The translations under genes and the position numbers were made by a program. From K189A clade bacterium (GTDB taxonomy: Bacteria > Pseudomonadota > Gammaproteobacteria > Pseudomonadales > Azotimanducaceae), in NCBI GenBank assembly GCA_902528515.1, contig CABZTD010000001.1, positions 1-64,000 on the forward strand: 64,000 bases of DNA. The letters run 5' to 3'. Shown piece by piece: positions 1-10,396 of the stretch (its first letter is position 1; every line of letters starts with the position of its first letter). A model generated the notes under the pieces. It saw only the letters and a program-made list of their open reading frames with translations, was not told where the DNA came from and ran no database searches.

Positions 1-857
1 ACCGAAGCTACCTGATTGTCCGCAGGCTTCCTTGTACGCGGGTCAATCACGTGATCTACGCGAATGCCGTCTATCTCGCGAAAATTTCGGTAGTCACCAG
101 AGGTCGCAACACCTTGACCGGTTACACTGAGCACGCGCTGTATGGAGCCAAGGCTGCCAGCGACGGGTTTTTCGATACCAATGCGCCAAGGCCGACCTCC
201 AGGACTGGAGCCCACGGTCCGCATCTCACCGCCAATATCCACCATAAAGTCTGTGCAGGATTTAGCGGTCATATACTCCGCTAACTCATCAACACCCAGA
301 CCCTTCGCCAGCGCCGACAAATCAACATAGACACCCCTCGCCTTTTTCCGCGCTGCGCTATTTGCCGCATCGAGCTGCAGTCGTTCCATGCCAACCCAGC
401 GGGCGGCCGAGCGCTGGGCATCTAAGGAGGGTATTTCGACAACCTCGACGGGCCCGAACCCCCACAAATTTACCAAGGGGCCAATAGTCACATCAAACGC
501 ACCCTCGCTCTCTCGCCACACTTGCAAGGCTGCCTGCAGCACAGAAGAAAGGCGCGGCGACAGCGTTTGCCACCTTCCCTCGTCCGCGCGGTTAAACGCA
601 CTGATCTCAGAATCGACAACGTAGGTCGACAGGCTTTGATTAAAACCCTGCAGTAATTCATCCAGCTCTTGTTGGGTTGTTGCACAGTTTTCACTCTCGC
701 GATACTGCACCCGGTAGTAGGTGCCCATGGTGGCGCCCTCAATGCTGCGATAACTCGGTGCCTGATTTTTGTCGGCGTCGCCTCCGCAGGCCGTTAGGAG
801 CAACACTCCAGCCAACAGCATGAGCCATCGTTTTGCACCAAAAATAAGTGTATTCAT
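1..857 (-). CDS. apbE: FAD:protein FMN transferase (ApbE family lipoprotein), truncated by window edge
   Basis: Minus-strand reading from ATG at 857: MNTLIFGAKRWLMLLAGVLLLTACGG (lipobox), then ...IEGATMGTYYRVQY...FNQSLSTYVVDSEISAFNR...GAFDVTIGPLVNLWGFG...VDLSALAKGLGVDELAEYM...MVDIGGEMRTVGSSPGGRPWRIGIEKP. Typical ApbE motifs. Runs off the left edge. Confidence 0.88.
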   Translation of the reverse strand, partial: MNTLIFGAKRWLMLLAGVLLLTACGGDADKNQAPSYRSIEGATMGTYYRVQYRESENCATTQQELDELLQGFNQSLSTYVVDSEISAFNRADEGRWQTLSPRLSSVLQAALQVWRESEGAFDVTIGPLVNLWGFGPVEVVEIPSLDAQRSAARWVGMERLQLDAANSAARKKARGVYVDLSALAKGLGVDELAEYMTAKSCTDFMVDIGGEMRTVGSSPGGRPWRIGIEKPVAGSLGSIQRVLSVTGQGVATSGDYRNFREIDGIRVDHVIDPRTRKPADNQVAS

Positions 858-1090
858 GCGCGCTCGCCGAGTTGGGTCGCCCAGTTTAACGCGCTTGGCA
901 GGCAAATCAGATGGCTAACGAAAATATGACCATGCAGTACCCACAACATTCGCTGTACTTTTGCTAATTCGTACCGCAAAAGGCACCATTTCGTGCTTCG
1001 CAAATATGACGCGGGTTTGAAGCTATTAGCGCAGCCGCCTGCTCGCCAGGACCTACGACTCGCACTGCTTCACAGCATAATAGGAAAGAC

Positions 1091-2323
1091 ATGAATTCAC
1101 ATTGGTTTGCCCCGCTTATTTTTGCGGCCGCCATTTTCGGCTGGCTTACGGCCACGGCGCTACCCGACGTGGTTTGGCTGGATCAAATCACCCAGCTATT
1201 GCGCACAGCCTTTTTCTCCGCGCTGAAAATGGTGATTGCCCCACTGATCTTTTTTTCACTCATCGCCGGTGTCATGCAGCTTCGCGCCTCCAGCCACATG
1301 GGCCGACTAGGCGGCGTTACCATCGCCTACTACCTCACCACAACCGGCATCGCAGTGCTCATTGGTCTAATCGTCGTGCTGTTCTACCACCCCTGGACAG
1401 CATTTCCGCCTCTGGTCGAAGACCCCAGCGTCCTCGGTGACTTGACGACGCAATCGGCAAGACTGATTGATCCCGGTGACGGTTCAACCTTCAGTCTACT
1501 GAGCACCTTGTTACAGCGCATGCTGATCAATCCCTTCAACGCATTGGCGCAAATGAACGTACTAGGTATTTTGGTAGTGGCAATCTTGTTCGGTCTTGCA
1601 GCCGCTATCACCCTACCCACCGATTCAGCGCTTCCAAAAATCTTTGATGAGCTAGCCCAGATCACCTACAAACTTGCGGGCTGGGTACTTACCACCCTTC
1701 CCATTGGTTTATTCGCCATTACCTTTCAGCTTGCGCAAAGAATCGATTTCTCCACCCTCGCCGCCCTCGGTCAGCTTGTTGGCGTCGTTTTTGGCGCCAC
1801 GCTATTTCACGGCCTTATCGTGCTGCCCGCCATCGCTTGGAGGGTCTCTGGCAAAAACCCGCTGCAGTTTCTGCGCGCAGTGAGCCAGCCCATGGTGACA
1901 GCGTTATTAACCTCCTCTAGCGCCGCCACACTGCCGTTATCGATGCGGACCGCCCAGGAAAAACTGGGTCTAGACCAAGCGCGCAGCGCCTTTGTGCTCC
2001 CCCTTGGCGCTACCGCCAATATGGACGGAACAGCGCTCTTTGAGGGCATCGCCGCAGTGTTCCTGGCCTATATGTTCGGCATCGATCTGGGCACCACCGG
2101 CGTCATCGCCATTTTCCTCGTTGCCATGCTGTCTTCGGTCGGCGCACCAGGCATACCTTCCGGCTCCATGGCGGGGATGCAAATGGTGCTACTAGCGGTG
2201 GGGATACCCCTAGAAGCCATTGGACTGCTGCTGTTAATCGAGCGACCACTGGATACCTTCAGAACCGCAATTAATGTTGAAGGCGATTTAGTGGGCTGCT
2301 TAGTCGCGAAGCGCTTCGCCTAG
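1091..2323 (+). CDS. Dicarboxylate/cation symporter (SDF/DAACS family)
   Basis: Multi-TM protein with AFFSALKMVIAPLIFFSLIAGV, TSSSAATLPLSM and PLGATANMDGTALFEGIAAVFLA, all SDF signatures. Confidence 0.9.
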   Translation: MNSHWFAPLIFAAAIFGWLTATALPDVVWLDQITQLLRTAFFSALKMVIAPLIFFSLIAGVMQLRASSHMGRLGGVTIAYYLTTTGIAVLIGLIVVLFYHPWTAFPPLVEDPSVLGDLTTQSARLIDPGDGSTFSLLSTLLQRMLINPFNALAQMNVLGILVVAILFGLAAAITLPTDSALPKIFDELAQITYKLAGWVLTTLPIGLFAITFQLAQRIDFSTLAALGQLVGVVFGATLFHGLIVLPAIAWRVSGKNPLQFLRAVSQPMVTALLTSSSAATLPLSMRTAQEKLGLDQARSAFVLPLGATANMDGTALFEGIAAVFLAYMFGIDLGTTGVIAIFLVAMLSSVGAPGIPSGSMAGMQMVLLAVGIPLEAIGLLLLIERPLDTFRTAINVEGDLVGCLVAKRFA

Positions 2324-2372
2324 TAACCAGAACCGAAATCACAAAAACGACGACAAAAAGAGAGGCAACGCT

Positions 2373-2996
2373 ATGGCCCCAAGGCTGTTATTGCTCAGAC
2401 ACGGACAAATTACCGCCAATCGAGTTGGTCGCTGGCACGGCTCCACGGATAGTCCGCTGACACTGCGCGGACGCTGGCAGGCTTGGCGCACAGGGCGATA
2501 CCTGAGCAAAAACGAGAATTTGGCCGCGGTTTATACGAGCCCACTGCAGCGCTGCCGACATACCGGCGCATTAGCAGCACCGGCATCCATAGCGAACCAC
2601 AAAGTCGAAAACGGTCTTGCCGAGATGTCTATTGGTGATTGGGAGAACGAGCGCTTTGAGCATCTGAATCGTAAGCGAAATTTAATCGAACGGTTAAACA
2701 AAGACATAAACTGGGCCCCACCCAAAGGCGAGGGTCTGGCCACGGTCGCCGCCCGCATGCGAGAAAGCCTTGAATGTATCAGCGCGGCTCATGGGGATGA
2801 AGAAACCGTGCTGGTAGTCAGCCACGGAGCCGCCATGGCCGTTGCACTTGGCGAGTTGGTACACGGCCACCCCACGGAATGGGCGCGATATCATTTTGCC
2901 AACTGCAGCCTGACACAGTTGCGATTGAGTGATGACGGTGAGCCTGCACAGCTGATTGATTTCAACAGTTATGCACACCGGCTGCCCTTCAGTTAA
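2373..2996 (+). CDS. Histidine phosphatase family (phosphoglycerate mutase-like) protein
   Basis: LLLRHGQITANRVGRWHGSTDSPLT...VYTSPLQRCRHTG...VVSHGAAMAVALGEL (RHG motif). Confidence 0.85.
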   Translation: MAPRLLLLRHGQITANRVGRWHGSTDSPLTLRGRWQAWRTGRYLSKNENLAAVYTSPLQRCRHTGALAAPASIANHKVENGLAEMSIGDWENERFEHLNRKRNLIERLNKDINWAPPKGEGLATVAARMRESLECISAAHGDEETVLVVSHGAAMAVALGELVHGHPTEWARYHFANCSLTQLRLSDDGEPAQLIDFNSYAHRLPFS

Positions 2997-3042
2997 AGTC
3001 GGGTGGAAGCTGAGACAAACTGCGCAAGGGAGGAGAACGCAA

Positions 3043-3813
3043 ATGGGTGAATATTCTATTGTTGAAAAAGCCGATCACATACTGACAGTGCGCATCAATC
3101 GACCAGATCGATTGAATGCCCTACACCCGCCGGCTAATGCCGAACTCGGCGAAGTATTTGATGATTTTGCTGCGGACGACGACATGTGGGTCGCCATCAT
3201 TACCGGCGAGGGTCGGGGCTTCAGCGCCGGCAATGACCTACGTTACCAAGCAGAGGGCGGCGAGCGTGTACCCACACCCCGCGGCTTCGGTGGACTTACC
3301 TCGCGCTTTGATATGACCAAGCCCGTGATCGCAGCAGTAAACGGTGTCGCTATGGGTGGCGGCTTTGAAATAGCGCTAGCCTGCGATTTGATCATCGCAT
3401 CTGAAAACGCCAAGTTCGCACTACCAGAGCCCAAGGTTGGCCTCGCCGCCCGGGCGGGCGGGTTGAACCGACTGCCGCGTCAAATTGGCCCGAAGCGAGC
3501 GTTGGGCATGATTTTGACCGGTCGCCACGTCAGCCCGGAAGAAGGCAAAGAACTTGGTTTTGTGAACGATGTGGTATCCCACGATGCGCTGATGAATGCC
3601 GCCATGGACTGGGCCAAGCAGATCTGCGTCTGTGCTCCACTCTCCATTCGTGCCAGCAAAGACGTCGTGTACAAGAGCCTCGACAGCGCGTCGCTGCAGG
3701 ACGCCATGGAAGGCAAGTACGATTCAGTGAAGGCCATGGTCAAAAGTGAAGACTTCATCGAAGGTCCAAAGGCCTTTGCCGAAAAGCGTGCACCCAATTG
3801 GCAGGGTAAGTAG
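3043..3813 (+). CDS. Enoyl-CoA hydratase/isomerase family protein
   Basis: MGEYSIVEKADHILTVRINRPDRLNAL...GRGFSAGNDLRYQ...GVAMGGGFEIALACDLIIASENAKFALPEPKVGL; RBS-like aggag upstream of 3043. Confidence 0.9.
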   Translation: MGEYSIVEKADHILTVRINRPDRLNALHPPANAELGEVFDDFAADDDMWVAIITGEGRGFSAGNDLRYQAEGGERVPTPRGFGGLTSRFDMTKPVIAAVNGVAMGGGFEIALACDLIIASENAKFALPEPKVGLAARAGGLNRLPRQIGPKRALGMILTGRHVSPEEGKELGFVNDVVSHDALMNAAMDWAKQICVCAPLSIRASKDVVYKSLDSASLQDAMEGKYDSVKAMVKSEDFIEGPKAFAEKRAPNWQGK

Positions 3814-3857
3814 CCGGCGGCCTGATTTAGCTGCGTGCAAGAAAAGAGGGATAAACC

Positions 3858-4259
3858 ATGTTGAAAGTAACCCACCGAGACCTAATCGACCGCGCACTTG
3901 CAGAGGTTGACACTCTGGATTTAGACGACGCGATCGCGCTACTCGAAGACGATGACACAGTCTTTGTTGACCTGCGCGACCCGCGGGAATTGGAACGCGA
4001 AGGCAAGGTGCCCAATGCTTTTCACGCACCACGGGGCATGCTGGAATTCTGGGTAGACCCATCGTCGCCCTACCACAAAGAGGTATTCGCCTCGGGCAAA
4101 CGACTGGTTTTTTACTGCCAAAGCGGATGGCGCTCGGCGCTGGCTACCAAGGCGGTACAAGACATGGGGCTCGAGCGTGTTTGTCACATAGGCGATGGCT
4201 ACCGGGGCTGGAAAGACAGCGGGGCTGATATCGAAAACGTCGAACCAAGACGTCGATAG
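3858..4259 (+). CDS. Rhodanese-like domain protein
   Basis: VFVDLRDPRELEREGKVPNAFHAPRGMLEFWV...KRLVFYCQSGWRSALATKAVQDMG; CQSGWRS active-site loop. Confidence 0.88.
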   Translation: MLKVTHRDLIDRALAEVDTLDLDDAIALLEDDDTVFVDLRDPRELEREGKVPNAFHAPRGMLEFWVDPSSPYHKEVFASGKRLVFYCQSGWRSALATKAVQDMGLERVCHIGDGYRGWKDSGADIENVEPRRR

Positions 4260-4296
4260 CCCCTAGCTCAAGGGGCTGGCACATATTGGGGTAGTC

Positions 4297-4896
4297 ATGG
4301 TGCTGCTGATTCACATACTCGCCTTCTGCGGCGGCTTCGTCATTATGTCCATGGAGCTGTTGGGTGGGCGCATCCTTGCCCCCTACTTCGGCAGCGGCGT
4401 ATACGTGTGGGGCAGCATTATTACAGTTTTTATGCTCTCACTGTCACTCGGCTACCTGCTGGGCGGCAGGCTATCGGTCAACAACCCGTCGCTACAGCGC
4501 TTCGCCGCGATATTCGCGCTGGGTGCGGTACTACTCTACCCGCTGATACTGTTCGCAGAACCGGTCATGGAATTTATCTTCCTGCGCATAGAAGACCCAC
4601 GCTACGGATCGCTAATGGCATCCGCGTTCTTGTTCATTTTGCCGACGGTGATACTGGGCATGATTTCGCCTTACTCGGTTAGGCTGCTGGTGACGAAGGT
4701 GGAGGAAAGCGGGCAAGTCGCGGGAACACTGTATTTCGTTTCAACCCTGGGCAGCGCCATCGGCACGCTGATGACCTCGTTCTACTTCATCTTGTGGTTT
4801 GAGGTGAATACAGTGCTGACATTGTTGACGGTGGTTTTATTAATGGTAGCAGGCGTGGCGATGTTGGCGGCCAGGCGGCCCTCAGAAAGTCGATAA
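4297..4896 (+). CDS. Membrane protein resembling the transmembrane half of fused MFS/spermidine-synthase proteins
   Basis: GGFVIMSMELLGGRILAPYFGSGVYVWGSIITVFMLSLSLGYLLGGRLS; hydrophobic throughout. Confidence 0.7.
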   Translation: MVLLIHILAFCGGFVIMSMELLGGRILAPYFGSGVYVWGSIITVFMLSLSLGYLLGGRLSVNNPSLQRFAAIFALGAVLLYPLILFAEPVMEFIFLRIEDPRYGSLMASAFLFILPTVILGMISPYSVRLLVTKVEESGQVAGTLYFVSTLGSAIGTLMTSFYFILWFEVNTVLTLLTVVLLMVAGVAMLAARRPSESR

Positions 4897-5121
4897 CCTC
4901 TCTCGACTTTTATCTATTTGGTCAGGCCTCTCCAATGTTCTTTCAAACTCGCTTATCAACCGCGCCGTCACCTCAATCTCTAGCCCCATTGCACCCTACA
5001 GCAGAACAGCAAGATTCAAATCGAGTTTGTTGGGAAAAATGTAGTGCACTCTGATGATGTCATCCACACTGCCGCTTGCAGGGCCGTTTTAATGTTTTGA
5101 AAGCAAAGCTCCTTCTTAACT

Positions 5122-5270
5122 TAGGGATAAGGTGAAATAGCCATGGTGTAGTAGTCGAAGCCCGTGGTGTCTGAAACGAAAACATTATCGCCGTCTACAG
5201 CAGCGCGGAAATGACCGATGTTGTTTTCAAATGCCGAACCGGTGGATATCCATTGCCTGACAAAGTTGTC
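5122..5270 (-). pseudogene. Truncated RidA-family remnant
   Basis: Minus-strand frame reads DNFVRQWISTGSAFENNIGHFRAAVDGDNVFVSDTTGFDYYTMAISPYP*, resembling only the N-terminal ~45 aa of RidA-like proteins (ISTGSxFE...VVDGDWVFVSGTTGFDYxTM). No start codon and an abrupt stop. Confidence 0.6.
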
Positions 5271-5437
5271 TTACTCGCTGGAGTATGAAGTGATTGCGGG
5301 GAAGACTAAGCCGATCGCCGCATGATGTGATCGAACATGCGGGTCTGTGGCCAGTAAGTGAAGGCTGTATTCGCTTTCTGCGAGTGATTCCACAGTCGTG
5401 AGCCAGTAAATGTAAGCTATGCTGCAGCACTCCGGCG

Positions 5438-5767
5438 CTACTCTTTTTTCAACCGCCCCGATAGCCTCAACAACTGCACATTCACCTCTTTCAACAGCGC
5501 CACATAGCCTTCGCTGGCCTTGAAGAATTCGTTGAGCTGCATTTCGGCGAGGTTTTCGTTGCCAAAGATCGGATGGTCGCTGGGAATGTCATCGAAGAAA
5601 GCCTGATCCTCGTGCCTAACCGAGGCGACTCTTGAGGACAACTGAAACACCCGGCGACCCAGCTTTACCAACTGTTGCTTGGTATCTGCCAGATCGTCCG
5701 CGAGGGTTTGCGCGGTCTCCTCCTCGAGTGGAGGAGGGGTGTTGCCGCTATTAGATAGATTAGTCAT
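5438..5767 (-). CDS. Small hypothetical acidic/coiled-coil protein
   Basis: 109-aa ORF MTNLSNSGNTPPPLEEETAQTLADDLADTKQQLVKLGRRVFQL...; protein-like composition, no recognised domain. Confidence 0.5.
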   Translation of the reverse strand: MTNLSNSGNTPPPLEEETAQTLADDLADTKQQLVKLGRRVFQLSSRVASVRHEDQAFFDDIPSDHPIFGNENLAEMQLNEFFKASEGYVALLKEVNVQLLRLSGRLKKE

Positions 5768-6079
5768 GTATTTGATCTTGTTGCGTATGCACTTTTTCTA
5801 ACGCGGTGATCCATGCTTTATCCTGAAGTGAAGTGGCAGAGGTGCTAGCGGCTATTCGTCAACTAGTTTGCAGTCACCTTTAGAGCTTTTCCCCAAACTT
5901 AAGATTGGTAGCCAACGTCAGTATTTACTCCTGCAATGCATTAGTCATCTCAAAATCAACAACGATATCCGTAACGACTGCCTTTGCGCCAAATCCTCCG
6001 TCCCAGAGAGCAACTGTGTTGGTAATCGAAGATGAGTCGCATAGAGTAGCCACATCACTCGGCCAACCAAGAGATTTCG

Positions 6080-7024
6080 ATGCATCGAACACGCCCAGCT
6101 CCAAGATGTTGGATCGGAACAACATTCGCCTTACTCGCGTTTACGTTGTCAATTCCCGGCTACGCCAAAGTCCTGCATGAAGAACGCTCGGTCTACACCC
6201 GCATCATCGTGGAAGACGAGCGTAATCTGCGCTGTCTGAAGTTCACGCTGGTCCGTGAAAACAGCCGACAAACCTGTATGGACCGCAACAATCCGCAGCG
6301 ACTCGTGTTCGACTACGCCAAGATGACCCTGTCTGCTCTGCTGCTGAAACCTGACCCAAAGCGCATTTTGATCATTGGCCTCGGCGGAGGCACCCTTCCC
6401 ATGGCCCTGCGGGATATTCTGCCCAGCACGGTTATTGACACGGTGGAGATTGACGAGGCCGTCGTGCGGGTGGCGAAGCGATTCTTTGACTTTGCTGAAG
6501 ATGACCAAAATCGAGTCTATGTTCAGGATGCCCGGGTGTTCGGTAAGCGCGCGGCGCTGCGCGGCGAGCAGTACGACCTTATTATTCTCGACGCCTTCGA
6601 CGGTGAATACATTCCCGAGCACCTGATGACCATCGAGTTTCTTGGCGAGATGCGAGACTTGCTCAGCGACGATGGGGTGCTGGTCGCCAATACCTTTGCC
6701 AGCAGCAAGCTCTACGACTATGAATCGGCGACCTATGCCGAAGCATTTGGTGGTTTCTTGAATTTTCGTCTGCCAACTTCGGGCAATCGCGTGATCTTGG
6801 TGCCTCAGGCAAAGCTCCACATTGATGCACGAACCCCCCTGGATCGCAAAAACCTCCGGGCCAACGCCGACGCCTTAGAGGTGCCCATGGCACCTTACGA
6901 CATACCGCTAAAGCGATACGTAGGCACCCTGCTGTCGCTGAGCGGGCAAAAGCCGGATTGGAATAGCCGCATTCGCCCGCTGACTGATCAATTTTCGCCA
7001 GCGAACGTGCTTCAAAGTCAGTGA
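6080..7024 (+). CDS. Spermidine synthase-like methyltransferase-fold protein
   Basis: PKRILIIGLGGGTLPMALRDILPSTVIDTVEIDEAVVRVAKRFF...VYVQDARVFGKR...YDLIILDAFDGEYIPEHLMTIEFL; spermidine synthase fold. Start codon uncertain. Confidence 0.8.
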   Translation: MHRTRPAPRCWIGTTFALLAFTLSIPGYAKVLHEERSVYTRIIVEDERNLRCLKFTLVRENSRQTCMDRNNPQRLVFDYAKMTLSALLLKPDPKRILIIGLGGGTLPMALRDILPSTVIDTVEIDEAVVRVAKRFFDFAEDDQNRVYVQDARVFGKRAALRGEQYDLIILDAFDGEYIPEHLMTIEFLGEMRDLLSDDGVLVANTFASSKLYDYESATYAEAFGGFLNFRLPTSGNRVILVPQAKLHIDARTPLDRKNLRANADALEVPMAPYDIPLKRYVGTLLSLSGQKPDWNSRIRPLTDQFSPANVLQSQ

Positions 7025-7033
7025 GATTGCGCG

Positions 7034-8557
7034 TTACTGGTTGGCCCAATATTCGTCTTTCAGCAGCCGCTTGTACAGCTTGCCAGTTGGGTGGCGCGGC
7101 AGCTCATCCCTGAAGTCGATACTGCGCGGGCACTTGATGCTCGACAGTTGGGAGCGGCAATAATCTAGCAGCTCTACTTCCATCTCCGGCGTACCAAGGG
7201 CCGGAGCTTTAAGCTGCACAACCCCTTTCACTTCCTCGCCAAAGTCGGGGTTAGGTACCCCAAATACCGCCACATCAACCACGGCGTCGTGGGTGATGAG
7301 CGCGTTCTCCGCTTCTTGAGGGTAAATGTTAACACCGCCGGAAATAATCATGAAATGCTTGCGGTCGGTCAGGTATAGGTAGCCGTCTTCGTCGAGATAA
7401 CCGACGTCGCCCAAGGTTGACCAACCCTGAGGGTGCCGCGAATCGTTGGTTTTACCTTCGTCTTTATAGTATTCGAAGGTTCCGCCTCCGCCCATGAATA
7501 TGGTGCCGGACTCACCAACGGGGACTTCTTCGCCGTGCTCATCGCAGATATGCAGTTCACAGGTCAGCGGCTTGCCCACCGAGCCTTTGTGCGCCAGCCA
7601 TTCTTCGGAGTTGAGCTGCACGAAACCGTTTCCCTCGGTGCCCGCGTAGTACTCGTAAATCACCGGACCCCACCAGTCGATCATCTGTTCCTTAATCGGA
7701 ATGGGGCATGGCGCTGCAGCATGAATAGCACACTGCAGCGAGCTTACATCGTATTTGAGGCGCACGACTTCTGGCAGTTTGAGCATGCGTACGAACATGG
7801 TGGGTACCCACTGGCTGTGGGTGATTTTGTAGCGTTCGATGCATTCCAGCGCGAATTCGGCTTCAAAGTGCCCCATGACTACCACAGGCACACCGGTGCG
7901 AATGCAGTTCATAGTGAAGGCGAGTGGTGCTGCATGGTAGAGGGGGGCCGGAGACAAATAGATAGAGTCCGCTCTCGCGCCGTAAAGCACCTTGAGTAAG
8001 TCAACGCCCTCGTCCTCCCCGTAAGCTTGTTCCGGCAGCGGTCGCTTAACGCCCTTGGGGTAGCCCGTAGTGCCAGACGAGTAAAGCATGGCCGCGCCCT
8101 CGCATTGATCCGCAATAGGCTGGTCTGACATGGCGGCAATGGCATCTTCCCAGCTCGAGAAACCGTCGATGGTGCCGTCGAGCATATAGCACTGCTCGAC
8201 GATCGGCATTTTGCCCACTAAAGGCTCCACTACTTCTTTGCGGGCATGAGAGGTAATAAATACCCGCGCCTCGCAGTTGTTCACAATGTAGTCCACCTCG
8301 GCTTGCTGGAGCCGCCAGCTGATGGCGGTGTAGTAAATGCCGGCGCGCTGTGCTGCCCAGCAAATCTGGAAAAAGCGCGGGTGATTCTCGAGCAAGATAG
8401 CGATATGGTCACCGCGTTGAAGCCCAAGCGCGCGAAACAGCTGGGCACCTTGGTTAGCAGTGGCTTCCAGCTGAGCAAAGGTGACCCTGTCACCTGTCTC
8501 GGCCATGATATAAGCCGGCTTATTCGGATGGGTGGCAGCTATATCTGCTGGACTCAT
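7034..8557 (-). CDS. Acyl-CoA synthetase (AMP-forming)
   Basis: AMLYSSGTTGYPKGVKRPLP...YEYYAGTEGNGF...STLGDVGYLDEDGYLYLTDRKHFMIISGGVNIYPQE...PRHPTGKLYKRLLKD. Confidence 0.93.
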   Translation of the reverse strand: MSPADIAATHPNKPAYIMAETGDRVTFAQLEATANQGAQLFRALGLQRGDHIAILLENHPRFFQICWAAQRAGIYYTAISWRLQQAEVDYIVNNCEARVFITSHARKEVVEPLVGKMPIVEQCYMLDGTIDGFSSWEDAIAAMSDQPIADQCEGAAMLYSSGTTGYPKGVKRPLPEQAYGEDEGVDLLKVLYGARADSIYLSPAPLYHAAPLAFTMNCIRTGVPVVVMGHFEAEFALECIERYKITHSQWVPTMFVRMLKLPEVVRLKYDVSSLQCAIHAAAPCPIPIKEQMIDWWGPVIYEYYAGTEGNGFVQLNSEEWLAHKGSVGKPLTCELHICDEHGEEVPVGESGTIFMGGGGTFEYYKDEGKTNDSRHPQGWSTLGDVGYLDEDGYLYLTDRKHFMIISGGVNIYPQEAENALITHDAVVDVAVFGVPNPDFGEEVKGVVQLKAPALGTPEMEVELLDYCRSQLSSIKCPRSIDFRDELPRHPTGKLYKRLLKDEYWANQ

Positions 8558-8605
8558 TTATTTCTCCCCAAAATAGTTCGTCTTTTCGTGCTTCGTCAGC
8601 CTTTG

Positions 8606-9016
8606 TTAGCTTTTGTCGGCATCCAAGGTCAAACACACCGAGTTCATGCAGTAGCGCAAACCCGTAGGCGCCGGACCGTCTGGAAATACGTGGCCCAGAT
8701 GGGCATCACAACGGGCGCAAAGCACCTCGATGCGGCGCATACCTAACGAATTATCCTCGCGGTTAATCAGTGCTTCGGATTCCAGTGGTGCATAGAAGCT
8801 TGGCCAGCCGCAGCCCGCATCAAATTTAGTTTCCGCGTCGAATAGCGCCGCGTCGCAACATTTGCACAGATAGGTGCCGGGGCGATTCTCATCCCAATAG
8901 ATACCGGTAAAGGGCCGCTCAGTGCCCGCTTGGCGCGCGACCGCGTATTCCTCTGGTGACAATTGAGAGCGCCACTCTTCGTCGGTTTTTACAATCTTGT
9001 CTATTTCCACGCTCAC
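8606..9016 (-). CDS. msrB: Peptide-methionine (R)-S-oxide reductase
   Basis: [32 protein letters not shown]...[35 protein letters not shown]; two CxxC zinc motifs and RYCMNS. Confidence 0.95.
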   Translation of the reverse strand: MSVEIDKIVKTDEEWRSQLSPEEYAVARQAGTERPFTGIYWDENRPGTYLCKCCDAALFDAETKFDAGCGWPSFYAPLESEALINREDNSLGMRRIEVLCARCDAHLGHVFPDGPAPTGLRYCMNSVCLTLDADKS

Positions 9017-9141
9017 TTGAGCCTCTTTTTCTTGACTTAGTTGATGCTAAGCCAAAGGCAGCGCCTTAGACTAGTGGCCTTGTGCATTCTTCTGCGCCTT
9101 ACAACGGCGCGACAAGTTGCGACGCTAATCTAGGAAGGCTC

Positions 9142-10389
9142 ATGACACAGGCAGCACCTCTTCAACCGCCCACAAGGACCATACGCAAGTCCGACAAGCT
9201 GGCGGATGTTTGTTACGACATTCGCGGGCCTGTGTTGACCGCAGCCAACCAGCTGGAGGCCGAGGGCCATCAGATTCTGAAGCTGAATATTGGCAACCCC
9301 GCACCCTGGGGCTTTAGCGCACCAGAGGAAATTTTGCTTGATGTGGTGCGGAACATTCCCAACTCTCAGGGCTACAGCGATTCCAAGGGCCTTTTCGCCG
9401 CTCGCAAAGCTGTGATGCAGTACTGCCAGCAAATCAACATTCGCGATGTCGATGTTGAGGATATATACATCGGTAATGGCGTATCGGAACTTGTGGTGCT
9501 GTCAATGCAGGCCCTGGTAAACGATGGTGACGAGGTTCTGGTCCCCTGCCCTGACTTTCCTTTGTGGAGTGCCGCAGTAAATCTCTGCGGCGGCACACCG
9601 GTGCATTATCTTTGTGATGAAGAAGACGAATGGCAGCCAGACCTTGAAGACATTCGCAGCAAGATTACTCCGAATACCCGAGGCATCGTGGTGATCAATC
9701 CAAACAACCCCACCGGCGCCGTTTATACCCCGAAGATGCAGCAAGCGCTGATCAATATTGCGCGTGAGCACGACCTAGTCGTTTTTGCCGACGAGATTTA
9801 CGACAAAATTTTGTTTGATAACGAACGGTATATTCCACTTGCCTCCTACGCCGATGACCTCCTCTGTATGACCTTTAGCGGCCTGTCGAAGTCTTATCGG
9901 GTCGCGGGTTTTCGCGCTGGATGGATGGTGGTAAGCGGTGCCCGAGAACGTGCCTCGGATTTTATTGAAGGCCTGAATATTCTCGCTTCCATGCGACTGT
10001 GTTCAAACGTGCCAAGCCAGCACGCCATACAAACCGCCCTCGGCGGACACCAGAGCATTTTTGAACTCACCGCACCGGGTGGGCGACTGCATGAACAGCG
10101 GAACCTGGCCTGGGAGCTGCTGAACAAAATTGACGGCGTTTCCTGCACAAAGCCTAAGGGCGCGCTCTATCTGTTCCCTAAGTTGGATACCAAGCGCTTT
10201 AATGTTCGAGATGACATGCAGTTCGTGCTCGATTTTCTATTAGCAGAAAAAGTACTAACGGTTCAGGGCACTGGCTTTCACTGGCCGAAGCCAGATCATT
10301 TTCGCGTGGTATTTCTGCCCCACGTTGAGCAGATACGCGAGTCCATTGGCCGCCTAGAACGCTTTCTCGCGAACTACCGGCAGCAGTAA
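9142..10389 (+). CDS. alaA: Pyridoxal-phosphate aminotransferase (AlaA-like)
   Basis: ILKLNIGNPAPWGFSAPEEI...VVINPNNPTGAVYTP...VVFADEIYDKILFDNE...TFSGLSKSYRVAGFRAGWMVVSG. Most likely start is ATG 9142. Confidence 0.85.
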   Translation: MTQAAPLQPPTRTIRKSDKLADVCYDIRGPVLTAANQLEAEGHQILKLNIGNPAPWGFSAPEEILLDVVRNIPNSQGYSDSKGLFAARKAVMQYCQQINIRDVDVEDIYIGNGVSELVVLSMQALVNDGDEVLVPCPDFPLWSAAVNLCGGTPVHYLCDEEDEWQPDLEDIRSKITPNTRGIVVINPNNPTGAVYTPKMQQALINIAREHDLVVFADEIYDKILFDNERYIPLASYADDLLCMTFSGLSKSYRVAGFRAGWMVVSGARERASDFIEGLNILASMRLCSNVPSQHAIQTALGGHQSIFELTAPGGRLHEQRNLAWELLNKIDGVSCTKPKGALYLFPKLDTKRFNVRDDMQFVLDFLLAEKVLTVQGTGFHWPKPDHFRVVFLPHVEQIRESIGRLERFLANYRQQ

Positions 10390-10396
10390 TCGTCTA

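Noticed and set aside
5925-6125. 66-aa minus-strand ORF overlapping the start of the spermidine-synthase-like gene
   Set aside because: Overlaps a better-supported CDS and shows no recognisable family.
6149-6820. 223-aa minus-strand ORF antisense to the spermidine-synthase-like gene
   Set aside because: Shadow ORF; the plus strand has clear family motifs.
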